A stretch of 64,000 nucleotides of DNA from Paucibacter sp. DJ2R-2 (GTDB lineage Bacteria > Pseudomonadota > Gammaproteobacteria > Burkholderiales > Burkholderiaceae_C), in NCBI RefSeq assembly GCF_025717675.1, contig NZ_JAJIRT010000001.1, forward strand, positions 310,001 to 374,000, given 5' to 3'. This document shows, one piece after another, positions 26,929-34,495 of the stretch. A program made the position numbers and the translations under genes. The stretch's first letter is position 1. Every line of letters starts with the position of its first letter. The notes below the pieces were generated by a model. The model made no database searches. It was not told where the DNA came from and saw only the letters and a list, made by a program, of their open reading frames with translations.

Positions 26929-27303
26929 ATCCGGCCTTCTTGGGAGGGGCTCGATTCAGGGTGAATTTTTATAAATATATCTGAAATATTTCTCATGATG
27001 GCACACAGGGCCAGCGGCCGGTGCCGATGCGCCTGCCGCTGGCCGGCAAAGAGCTTCTCCATCGAAACCGCAGGCTGAGCCCGCTCACACCCGGACACGC
27101 TGAGAAAACCGCAGCCCCTGTCGTGAATCGCCTGAGGTGCTGAGGCCACGCGCGGGTGGCCCAAGGTGGACTGCAAAAAACGAGGCCGGCCCGGCCATGT
27201 CCGGATTTGACCGAAAGCGGGCCCGATCAGGCGCGACGCAGGCCCGCCACGGCGGCACAGTGGAGGCACTGAAACGCACACCTTCAACCCGGAGCACCCG
27301 CCC
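26929..27303. other. Intergenic region between divergent M9-like and isochorismatase genes
   Basis: 375 bases with no convincing gene. It has an AT-rich island near 26961-26994, unlike the surrounding GC-rich DNA, listed separately as a possible promoter. The stretch 27000-27303 shows nothing recognisable; long open frames across it are shadows. Confidence 0.5.
26961..26994 (-). promoter_or_regulatory. AT-rich dyad, possible promoter/operator of the M9-like gene
   Basis: Within a locally AT-rich patch there is a perfect inverted repeat AAATAT-N7-ATATTT (26973-26991), and on the minus strand a TATAAA-like sequence just downstream. The patch lies about 35-65 bases upstream of the M9-like start. 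Confidence 0.4.
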
Positions 27304-27879
27304 ATGAAAACCGCCCTGCTGCTGATCGACGTCCAAGAATCCTTCCGCCAACGCCCCTACTGGAGCACGGCCGAGCTGCCCGCTTTCCTCGCCGCCACCC
27401 GGCGCCTGATCGAAGGCGCTCAAGCCCAAGCCATGCCCATCGTGCGCGTCTTCCACAGCGACGGCCCCGAGACGGCCGACAACGCCTTCGCCTTGGCCTC
27501 GGGCCTGGTGCGGCCGCTGGAGGAACTGCCGGCTCTGCAGCCGGCGCTGGAGGTGATCAAGCACCGCCACAGCGCGCTGGCCGGCACGGGTCTGGCCATC
27601 TGGCTGCATCAAAACGGCATCCAGCGCCTGATCGTCAGCGGCATCCGCACCGAGCAATGCTGCGAGACCACCACCCGCCACGCCAGCGATGAAGGCTGGC
27701 AGGTCGACTACGTGACCGAGGCCACGCTGACCTTCGCCATGCAACACGCCAGCGGCGCCACGCTGAGCCCGGCCGAGATCAAGCTGCGCACCGAGACCGT
27801 GCTGCAGGACCGATTCGCCGAGATCTGCACGGTGGACCAGGCCCTGGCGCGTGCAGCTGCTGCTGCCGTCTCGGCCTGA
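27304..27879 (+). CDS. Isochorismatase family cysteine hydrolase
   Basis: A 191-residue hydrolase of the isochorismatase fold, which includes nicotinamidases and other amidases. The catalytic triad is visible as Asp9 (LLLIDVQES), Lys86 (EVIKHRHSAL) and Cys119 or Cys120 (GIRTEQCCETTTR). The exact substrate cannot be told from these motifs. The start ATG at 27304 follows a GGAG-like site (CCGGAGCACC). The AraC/GlxA regulator gene follows after 29 bases; such pairs are common and suggest that the regulator controls this hydrolase. Confidence 0.93.
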   Translation: MKTALLLIDVQESFRQRPYWSTAELPAFLAATRRLIEGAQAQAMPIVRVFHSDGPETADNAFALASGLVRPLEELPALQPALEVIKHRHSALAGTGLAIWLHQNGIQRLIVSGIRTEQCCETTTRHASDEGWQVDYVTEATLTFAMQHASGATLSPAEIKLRTETVLQDRFAEICTVDQALARAAAAAVSA

Positions 27880-27908
27880 GACCCAGATCCAGGCGCTAAG
27901 CTCGCACC

Positions 27909-28913
27909 ATGTCCACAGCACTTGATGTCCTGATGTGGGTGCAGCCCGGCACCTTGCTGCTCGATCTGGCCGGGCCGGCCGAGGCCATTCGCCTGGCCAA
28001 CCAGGCCCTGCGCCGGCGCCAGCAGCCCGAGGCTTTTCGCCTGCGCTTCATCGGCATGGAAGCCGAGTGCGCCAGCTCGGTCGGCCTGCAGCTCAGCGGC
28101 CTGGAGCCGCCGCCTGAAGCGCTCGCGCCGGGCAGCTGGCTGATCCTCAGCGGCTGCCGCAGCAAGGCACCCGACGAGCCCGCGCCGAGCAGCGAACAAC
28201 TGGCGCAGGAGCTGGCCGGCGAGCGCTGGCTGGCCCGGCAGGGTCAGGTCTTGCTGAGCGAGGGCGGGCGCCTGGTCTGCATCTGCTCGGGCACCTTGCT
28301 GGCGGCACGCACCGGCCTGCTCGGGCGCGGCGTGCGCTGCACCAGCCACCACGAGATGCTGGACGAGTTGCGCCAGCTGGCACCTGAGGCCCAGGTCGTG
28401 GACAACCGCGTCTTCGTGCTCGACGGCCCCGAGGAGCAGATCGCCAGCAGCGCCGGCATCACCGCCGGCATCGACCTCAGCCTGCACCTGATCGCCCAGC
28501 ACTGCGGCGAAGCCCTGGCCGCGAGCGTCGCCCAGACCATGGTGGTCTACCTGCGCCGCAGCAGCAAAGACCCCGAACTCTCACCCCTGCTGGCCCACCG
28601 CCACCATCTGCACGCAGCCCTGCACCGGGTGCAAGACGCCATCTGCGCCGAGCCCGCGCGCGACTGGAGCATGGACGCCATGGCCGCGCGCGCCCACGTG
28701 ACGCCGCGCCACCTGAGCCGCTTGTTCGCCGAGCATGCCGGCATCAGCCCTCTGAACTATCTGCAAACCATACGGCTCGAGCGGGCCGAGCAAGCCCTGG
28801 CCCGCGGCGCCAGCCCCAGCGATGCAGCCCTGGCGGCGGGCTTCAGCTCAGACCAGCAGCTGCGCCGCACGCGGCTGGCGCGCGCCGCGGCGAGTGCCAG
28901 GCCGCAGCACTGA
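27909..28913 (+). CDS. GlxA family transcriptional regulator (DJ-1/PfpI + AraC domains)
   Basis: A 334-residue regulator. Residues 1-190 form a DJ-1/PfpI-like sensor domain with the nucleophile-elbow cysteine in VCICSGTLLAA (about Cys126). The carboxyl third is an AraC helix-turn-helix pair: AMAARAHVTPRHLSRLFAEHAGISP and SDAALAAGFSSDQQLRRT. It lies downstream of the isochorismatase gene, likely in the same transcript, and probably regulates it. The inducer is unknown. Confidence 0.92.
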   Translation: MSTALDVLMWVQPGTLLLDLAGPAEAIRLANQALRRRQQPEAFRLRFIGMEAECASSVGLQLSGLEPPPEALAPGSWLILSGCRSKAPDEPAPSSEQLAQELAGERWLARQGQVLLSEGGRLVCICSGTLLAARTGLLGRGVRCTSHHEMLDELRQLAPEAQVVDNRVFVLDGPEEQIASSAGITAGIDLSLHLIAQHCGEALAASVAQTMVVYLRRSSKDPELSPLLAHRHHLHAALHRVQDAICAEPARDWSMDAMAARAHVTPRHLSRLFAEHAGISPLNYLQTIRLERAEQALARGASPSDAALAAGFSSDQQLRRTRLARAAASARPQH

Positions 28914-28929
28914 GCCAGCTTGGCTCGCC

Positions 28930-29709
28930 CTACATTTCCTTGAACAGCTGCAGATAGCTGCGGCTCACCGGTAGGCGTTCGCTGCGCCCCTTCAGCTCGA
29001 TATCAGCGGTCTCGTTGTCACCGCGGGTGACGCGGCGGATCGAGCGCAGATTGACTACCACCGAGCGGTGCACCTGGGCGAATTGCTGCGGGTCGAGCTG
29101 TGGGAGCAGGTCCTTGAGCGGCATGCGGATCAAGGCCTCGGCCACCTGCCCTTCGTCGCGGTAGGCGACCAAGGTGTATTTGCTGTCGCTCTTCAGGTAG
29201 TCGATGTCGTCGACCGGAATCATGCGCAGCGAGGGGCCGACGCTGGCGCGCACCCAACGCAAGGTCTCGGGTTTGTCGAGTTTGAGACGCTCGGCCAGCT
29301 GCGCCAGCAAGGCCTCCGAATGCACCGCAGGCTGGGCCTGCTGCAGGCGCGCCTTCAGACGCTCCACCGTTTCGCTCAGGCGGGCCGCGGTGACCGGCTT
29401 GACCAGATAGTCGAGCACACCATGCTGAAAGGCTTCCAAGGCATATTGATCAAAAGCGGTCACGAAGACCAGATGCGCGCTTTTGCCGATCTGGCGGGCC
29501 ACTTCCACACCGCTCAAGCCCGGCATGTGCACATCCAGAAAGCAGATCGTGGGGCGATGCTGCTCGAACATCTCGATCGCCTGTCGGCCGTTGCGGGCCT
29601 GCGCGACGATTTGCAGCTCCGGCCAGACAGCGGCCAGGCGCGCCTCCAAGATTTCACGCAAGAGCGGTTCGTCGTCGGCGATCAGGGCGGTCGGGGCAGT
29701 CAAGTTCAT
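28930..29709 (-). CDS. LytTR-type response regulator
   Basis: A 259-residue response regulator. The receiver domain covers about residues 7-120, with acidic pocket ADDEP, phosphoacceptor Asp in CFLDVHMPG, Thr in VFVTAFD and Lys in YLVKPV. After a linker, a LytTR DNA-binding domain begins near WVRASVGPSLRMIPVDDIDYLKSD and includes FAQVHRSVVVNLRSI and LPVSRSY. Its ATG overlaps the stop of the kinase gene as ATGA, so the two form one system. Target genes are unknown; LytTR regulators bind paired direct repeats. Confidence 0.95.
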   Translation of the reverse strand: MNLTAPTALIADDEPLLREILEARLAAVWPELQIVAQARNGRQAIEMFEQHRPTICFLDVHMPGLSGVEVARQIGKSAHLVFVTAFDQYALEAFQHGVLDYLVKPVTAARLSETVERLKARLQQAQPAVHSEALLAQLAERLKLDKPETLRWVRASVGPSLRMIPVDDIDYLKSDSKYTLVAYRDEGQVAEALIRMPLKDLLPQLDPQQFAQVHRSVVVNLRSIRRVTRGDNETADIELKGRSERLPVSRSYLQLFKEM

Positions 29710-30800
29710 GGCTTGGGCTCGCTGAATTCAATGGTCACTTCCACCCCATGCGGCGCCACTTCGCGCAGCTCCAGACTGGCACTGCCACCATAGGCCCAGA
29801 GCAGGCGTTCGCGCAGCGCCGCCAAGCCGGTGCCCAGGCCGCCGCCGGTGGCTTGCAAACCCACACCGGTATCAAGCACGCGCAGGCGACAACGGCCGCC
29901 TTGCAGCAGCTCGGCATGCACGTCGATGCGCCCCCCCTCTTCGCTGGGGTCGATGCCATGCTGCACGGCGTTCTCCACCAGGGTCAACAAGGTCATTGGC
30001 GGGCAGCGCAGCAGATGCACACCGGCGCCGATGTGCAGCGCAAAGGCCAGCCGGTCCGGCATGCGCATCTGCATCAGCTCCAGATAGGCCCGCACCAGCT
30101 CCAGCTCCTGGCCCAGAGTGTTGGCCGAGCCGTCCAGGCGAGGCACGGCGGCGCGTAAATAGTCCGTGAGGCTTTGCAGCAATTGCGGGGCGCGCGGCGA
30201 ACCGGCTTCCACCAGGGCCTGCACATTGGCCAGGGTATTGAACAAAAAATGCGGCTGGGCCTGGGCCGTCAGCAAGCGCATGCGCGCGTCGAGCGCCTGG
30301 CGGGCCAGTTCGCTGCGTTCCAACTCGAAGTCGTTGGCTTGTTTTTCCACTTTTGCCTCCCGTTGGCGCAAGAGGGCGGTCAGCGCGGTCCAAGGTGCCA
30401 CCAGCATGCCGGAGAGGCTCATCAGCATGAAGCCAAAGAGGCGCTTCTCCTCCTTCCAGAAATCCGGTGCGCCCGCGTCGGTGCCGAGTTTGTAAAAGAG
30501 AAACACCGTGACCGGCACCACCAAGCCGACTGCCACCACCTGCAGCGCCCAGCGCGCCAGCCACTCCGGCAATCGGCGTGGCCATTGCTCAGTCAGACCG
30601 AAAGCCAGCAGCACAACCAAGCCGGTGCCGAACACCCGCATCGGCAAACGAAAGCTGAAGCTCGCGTAGGTGAGGTTGAGCAAAAGAGTCAGTAGGGTGC
30701 AGATGATGATGACGGTGCGCACGCGCCGCCAGCCGAAAAGCGCCCGCCAATTGAAGGCCGGCGACAGCGGCGCTGCTTCGAAGGGAGTGGTGGGTGACAT
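29706..30800 (-). CDS. LytS/YehU-type sensor histidine kinase
   Basis: A 364-residue membrane kinase of the His_kinase (PF06580) class. About four transmembrane segments occupy the first 150 residues. The phosphoacceptor motif is TAQAQPHFLFNTLANVQAL. The ATPase domain shows TLVENAVQHGIDPSEEGG, VLDTGVGL and GTGLAALRERL. The start is the ATG at 30798-30800; a GTG one codon earlier is also possible. The response regulator overlaps its end. The sensing signal is not evident. Confidence 0.94.
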   Translation of the reverse strand: MSPTTPFEAAPLSPAFNWRALFGWRRVRTVIIICTLLTLLLNLTYASFSFRLPMRVFGTGLVVLLAFGLTEQWPRRLPEWLARWALQVVAVGLVVPVTVFLFYKLGTDAGAPDFWKEEKRLFGFMLMSLSGMLVAPWTALTALLRQREAKVEKQANDFELERSELARQALDARMRLLTAQAQPHFLFNTLANVQALVEAGSPRAPQLLQSLTDYLRAAVPRLDGSANTLGQELELVRAYLELMQMRMPDRLAFALHIGAGVHLLRCPPMTLLTLVENAVQHGIDPSEEGGRIDVHAELLQGGRCRLRVLDTGVGLQATGGGLGTGLAALRERLLWAYGGSASLELREVAPHGVEVTIEFSEPKP

Positions 30801-30870
30801 CACGGCAGAATACTCGAGTGAATGGCTGGAAACTTGAGCGGCAATGGCGCGCGGACGTCAGTGCCAGCGA

Positions 30871-31281
30871 TCAGCGCCAGCGTTGAGCGGGCTTGCGGAA
30901 GTAGTGGTGCGCGATGTAACGCCAGGGCAGCACCAGCGGCGTCAGCACCAGGCCCATCAGGCAGGCGAAGGCCGATTCCTGCACATTCGGCGTCATCGCC
31001 CCACCCAGCCACAGCGGGTACGCAATGAGCAGCAGCCAGATGCTCTTCCAGATCAGTTCGAAAATCAGCAGCGGCAACATCTGCAAGGGGTAGCGCAAGC
31101 CCCAGACACAGAGGATGGCCAGGCCGATCAGCATCGCGCCCAACTCACCCCTGCGCTGCGCCCACAGATCGCTGTGCTGCAAGAGGCTCGGCCCCCAGCT
31201 GCTGGCCAGACCGACCGTGATCAGCAAGTAGAAGGCGCGCAACAGATTCAGGCGCCAGAGGGGGACGTCTTGATCGCTCAT
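30871..31281 (-). CDS. Small integral membrane protein, function unknown
   Basis: A 136-residue protein with about four hydrophobic segments: LLRAFYLLITVGLAS, ELGAMLIGLAILCVWGL, LLPLLIFELIWKSIWLLLIAY and FACLMGLVLTPLVLPWRYI. I recognise no named family with certainty. It ends 70 bases upstream of the LytS-type kinase start, on the same strand, and its start lies 17 bases after the TPR gene. It may belong to the same transcript as the two-component system and could be a sensor accessory, but that is inference. Confidence 0.72.
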   Translation of the reverse strand: MSDQDVPLWRLNLLRAFYLLITVGLASSWGPSLLQHSDLWAQRRGELGAMLIGLAILCVWGLRYPLQMLPLLIFELIWKSIWLLLIAYPLWLGGAMTPNVQESAFACLMGLVLTPLVLPWRYIAHHYFRKPAQRWR

Positions 31282-31298
31282 TTGTATTTCCTTCAGCT

Positions 31299-32333
31299 TC
31301 AGCCGAGCTTGGCCAAGCTCTTGCGAGCGTCCTCGACATTGGCCGGGTTGGCCCGCTTGTTGGCAATGAAACGCTCGTACGCTGCCTTGGCCTGCGCCTT
31401 GTCGCCCTTGGCCAGATAGGCATCACCGAGGCGGTGATCGACGGGCAGTTCGTCAGCGCCGCCCAGCGTCCTGGCCCGCTCCAGGTAGCGAATCGCCTCG
31501 TCGGTTTGGCCCTGCGCGGCGTAGACCCGGCTCAGGCCATAGCTGCCATTGGCTTTGTTCGGCTGGTCGCGGTGCAGGCCTTCATACAGGCTCTTGGCCT
31601 TGGCCAAATCCTTGTTGTCCTTCATATAGACCCGCGCCAGTTGCTGGGTGGCCTCGCGCACCTCGTCCAGCATGGCGCCATCCTTGCTCGGCTTGACGCC
31701 CAGCAACTCGCTCTCCATCTCGGCCCATTTCTTGTCCTCGGCGGCAATATGGACACGGATGATGCGCGCCGTTTCGGGCTGGCTGCTGCGTACGGCGCCC
31801 TCCAGCTCCTTGGCCTTGGACACGCTGCCGCCCATCATGCCGGGCACGGTCAGATAGAGCTTGGCCAGCTGCACCCGGGCCGTGAAGCTGCTCGGCTCCA
31901 ACTCCAGCGCGCGGACCCAGGTCTCTTTCAAGGTCCCCACGCTGCGCATGGCCTTGGCCATGCCCATGCTGATCATCTGCAAGCCGAGGTTCTGAGCCGA
32001 AGCCAGGTGGCACACCGCCATATTCGGGTGCTGCTCGACGCACAGCTTGGCCTGCTTGGCGCCGGACTCGAGGCGCTTGCCGTCGCCGGCATCGCTGAAG
32101 CTCATGGCCAAGGACAGGGCTGCGCTGGCCTCGGGATCGGCGGCATTGGCCTTCAAGCGGGTCTGCGCCACTTGTTCCAGTTCGACAAACTTGCCGGCAT
32201 CTTGCAGAGACTCCAGCTGCGCATCCTTGAAGACGGCGGCTTGGGCGCTGCCAATAGAGGCGGCCAGCGCCAGCGTGAGCATGGCTTTGTGAATCGAAGA
32301 GCTGTGGCGAGCTGGAGAAAACTGAGTGTTCAT
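31299..32333 (-). CDS. Secreted TPR-repeat protein
   Basis: A 344-residue exported protein. The amino end has a signal peptide (MLTLALAASIGSAQA, cleavage expected after SAQA near residue 32). Tetratricopeptide-like units follow, for example RVQLAKLYLTVPG, KSLYEGLHRDQPNKANGSYG, IRYLERARTLGG and KAAYERFIANKRANP. Such periplasmic TPR proteins scaffold protein complexes. The ATG at 32331-32333 was chosen; the frame is open far upstream but that part lacks protein character. It is followed by the small membrane protein and the two-component genes. Confidence 0.8.
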   Translation of the reverse strand: MNTQFSPARHSSSIHKAMLTLALAASIGSAQAAVFKDAQLESLQDAGKFVELEQVAQTRLKANAADPEASAALSLAMSFSDAGDGKRLESGAKQAKLCVEQHPNMAVCHLASAQNLGLQMISMGMAKAMRSVGTLKETWVRALELEPSSFTARVQLAKLYLTVPGMMGGSVSKAKELEGAVRSSQPETARIIRVHIAAEDKKWAEMESELLGVKPSKDGAMLDEVREATQQLARVYMKDNKDLAKAKSLYEGLHRDQPNKANGSYGLSRVYAAQGQTDEAIRYLERARTLGGADELPVDHRLGDAYLAKGDKAQAKAAYERFIANKRANPANVEDARKSLAKLG

Positions 32334-32661
32334 GGTCGACTGACTATTGAGTGAGTGGCTTGAAGCAGCGGGCTTGGAACAAGCCGGCGCTGCGGAATTC
32401 GAGAAGGCAATGCCATTGTGTTGAGTGACCCGCCCGCCCGAACAGTCGCTCAGACGAGCCACGCGACCCGGGCTTTCAGACACGATGCGGCGGGATGAAT
32501 CGCGCAACGGGCCGATCAAGGGCGGAACAACAGCGGCTGGCGCCTTTGGTCGCGGCCGGGCGTCGCTCGTCCCTGCAAGGGCGCCGCCGATCCGGCATGG
32601 CTTGGCCGCAGCCCTGGGCGACAGGCACAGTCGATCCCCTTGTTCCAAAGAAAGCCTTGTC
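32334..32661. other. Divergent intergenic region
   Basis: 328 bases between the TPR gene and the esterase gene, which are divergent, so it should hold both promoters. I see no recognisable operator, riboswitch or gene. Confidence 0.5.
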
Positions 32662-33645
32662 ATGAAGAAAGTTCTGCGTGTTCTGCTGCAAGGCTTCTTG
32701 GGCCTGACCGCCCTGCTGGCTGTGCTGGCCGGCCTATTCGCCTACTTCCTCTACACGCCCGAGCCCGCATTGCCGCAGCTGTCCGGCAACTTGAGCAAGG
32801 GCACGATTGAAGTGGCCGGCGTGAAACACAGCTACCGGACCTATGTGCCCAAGGACCTGCCCAAAGGCGCGCCGCTGGTCTTGGTGATGCATGGTTCGGG
32901 CGAAGGCCCACAACGCATTCGCATCGGCACCGGCTACGCGTTTGAGCGCCTGGCCGACCAGCATGGCTTCGCCGTCGTCTATCCCAAGGCCTACGCGTCC
33001 GACTGGAACGACTGCAGCCGCATCGGCGACAAGGAACTGAACGGCGTTCGCGGCGACGATGTGGGCTTCCTGTCCGCCCTGGTCGACAAACTGGTCAGCG
33101 AGCTGGCGCTCGACCCAGCGCGCGTGTTTGCGGCCGGCGTTTCCAATGGCGGCTCGATGGCGATGCGCTTGGCACTGGAGCAGCCGGGCCGCTACAAGGC
33201 AGTGGCCGCCGTGGTCGCCAATGTGCCGGCAGCCGAGAACTTCCAATGCAAGCCGGAGGCGCAAAAAGCCACCTCGGTGATGATCATGAACGGCACGGAG
33301 GACCCGCTGGTGCCCTTTGCCGGCGGTGAGATCAATCTGCTGGGCCTGTTCTACAAGGGCGGCCCGATTGTTTCCTCACGCGCTTCGGCGCAGTATTTTG
33401 CGAACTGGGCTCAGTTGGCCGGCGAGCCCCTGACGAGTGAGAAAACCGTCGCCGAGGGTGTGCGCGTCGAGCAAAACCGCTGGAGCCAGGATGGCAAGGC
33501 CGAGATCGAACTGGTGAGCATTCATGGCGGCGGACATGGTTTGCCACAGCCCTACTCCCAACGCCCGCGGCTCTTGGGCCCCTCCCCGATGGAGCCGAAC
33601 GGCGCGGCCATGATCTGGGCCTTCTTCGAGCGCCAGCCGAAGTGA
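32662..33645 (+). CDS. LpqC / PHB-depolymerase-like esterase
   Basis: A 327-residue alpha/beta hydrolase with an amino-terminal membrane segment (LLQGFLGLTALLAVLAGLFAY), which is a signal anchor or uncleaved signal. The nucleophile Ser161 is in AAGVSNGGSMA; the oxyanion region is VLVMHGSGEGP. An Asp follows in NGTEDPLVPF and the catalytic His in SIHGGGHGLPQP. The pattern fits the LpqC/feruloyl esterase/poly(3-hydroxybutyrate) depolymerase group. The ATG at 32662 was chosen. Its natural ester is not known. A DUF2306-like membrane gene follows after 50 bases. Confidence 0.88.
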   Translation: MKKVLRVLLQGFLGLTALLAVLAGLFAYFLYTPEPALPQLSGNLSKGTIEVAGVKHSYRTYVPKDLPKGAPLVLVMHGSGEGPQRIRIGTGYAFERLADQHGFAVVYPKAYASDWNDCSRIGDKELNGVRGDDVGFLSALVDKLVSELALDPARVFAAGVSNGGSMAMRLALEQPGRYKAVAAVVANVPAAENFQCKPEAQKATSVMIMNGTEDPLVPFAGGEINLLGLFYKGGPIVSSRASAQYFANWAQLAGEPLTSEKTVAEGVRVEQNRWSQDGKAEIELVSIHGGGHGLPQPYSQRPRLLGPSPMEPNGAAMIWAFFERQPK

Positions 33646-33695
33646 ACAAAACAAGACCAGCAAACCCTATTCACTGAATTTCGGAGTTATTGACA

Positions 33696-34436
33696 ATGGC
33701 CACCCTCTACATCAGCCCCGAGAGTTCCCCTCTCGTTCATGCCGCCGCCGCCGCGGTTTTGTATCTGCACATCGGCGCCGGCAGCGTCGGCATCCTGTCT
33801 GGCGCGGCCGCCTTTGTGTTCCGCAAGGGCACGCCGCTGCACCGCCTGATCGGCAAGATCTTTGTGATCTCGATGCTGATCATGTCCGGCATCGGCGCCG
33901 TCGTCGCACCGTTTCTGCCGACGCCCGAACGCGCCTCGGTGATTGCCGGCATCCTGACCTTCTATTTGGTCTTGAGCTCGTGGATGACGGTCCAACACAG
34001 GCCCGGGCAGATCGGGCGTTTCGACCATGGCTTGCTGCCCATCTCCTTGAGCGTGGTGGCCGCCAGTGCTTATTTGTTCTGGCTGGCCTCACAGAACCCG
34101 CGCGGCATGCTGGACGGCCAGCCTGGCGCCGCCTTTGTGATGTTCCTCATCATCGGCAGCCTGGCCGCCGTGGGTGACTTGCGCATGATCTTGCAGCGCG
34201 GTGTCAGCGGCGCCACCCGCCTGGCCCGCCATCTTTGGCGCATGACCGTGGCCTTGTTCATCGCCGCCAACTCGCTCTTTTTGGGCCAGCCGCAGGTGTT
34301 CCCAAAAGCGGTGCAAAAGTCCGGCTTGCTGATGGTGCCGGCCTTGCTGATCCTGGGCCTGCTGCTGTTCTGGCTGGGCCACACCGCCTGGGGTGCGCAC
34401 AAGCGCCAACGCGCTCGCCGGCTGCAGTCCGCCTGA
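33696..34436 (+). CDS. DUF2306-like multi-pass membrane protein
   Basis: A 246-residue inner-membrane protein with seven or so hydrophobic segments. The opening HAAAAAVLYLHIGAGSVGILSGAAAFVFRKGTPLHRLIGKIFV, with conserved His and Gly positions, resembles DUF2306. The segment RHLWRMTVALFIAANSLFLGQ is also characteristic. The ATG at 33696 is eight or nine bases after GGAG; a TTG six bases earlier is a weaker alternative. Function unknown. It follows the esterase gene in the same direction. Confidence 0.78.
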   Translation: MATLYISPESSPLVHAAAAAVLYLHIGAGSVGILSGAAAFVFRKGTPLHRLIGKIFVISMLIMSGIGAVVAPFLPTPERASVIAGILTFYLVLSSWMTVQHRPGQIGRFDHGLLPISLSVVAASAYLFWLASQNPRGMLDGQPGAAFVMFLIIGSLAAVGDLRMILQRGVSGATRLARHLWRMTVALFIAANSLFLGQPQVFPKAVQKSGLLMVPALLILGLLLFWLGHTAWGAHKRQRARRLQSA

Positions 34437-34495
34437 GCCCAAGTACGGCCAGCCTGGGTATGGGCAAGCAATACCAGCTGGCCTGATCAGCCCCG

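Noticed and set aside
27085..27921. A 278-codon minus-strand frame crossing the isochorismatase gene and its upstream gap
   Set aside because: Most of it is antisense to the isochorismatase gene, whose catalytic triad is intact; the remaining part has no protein character.
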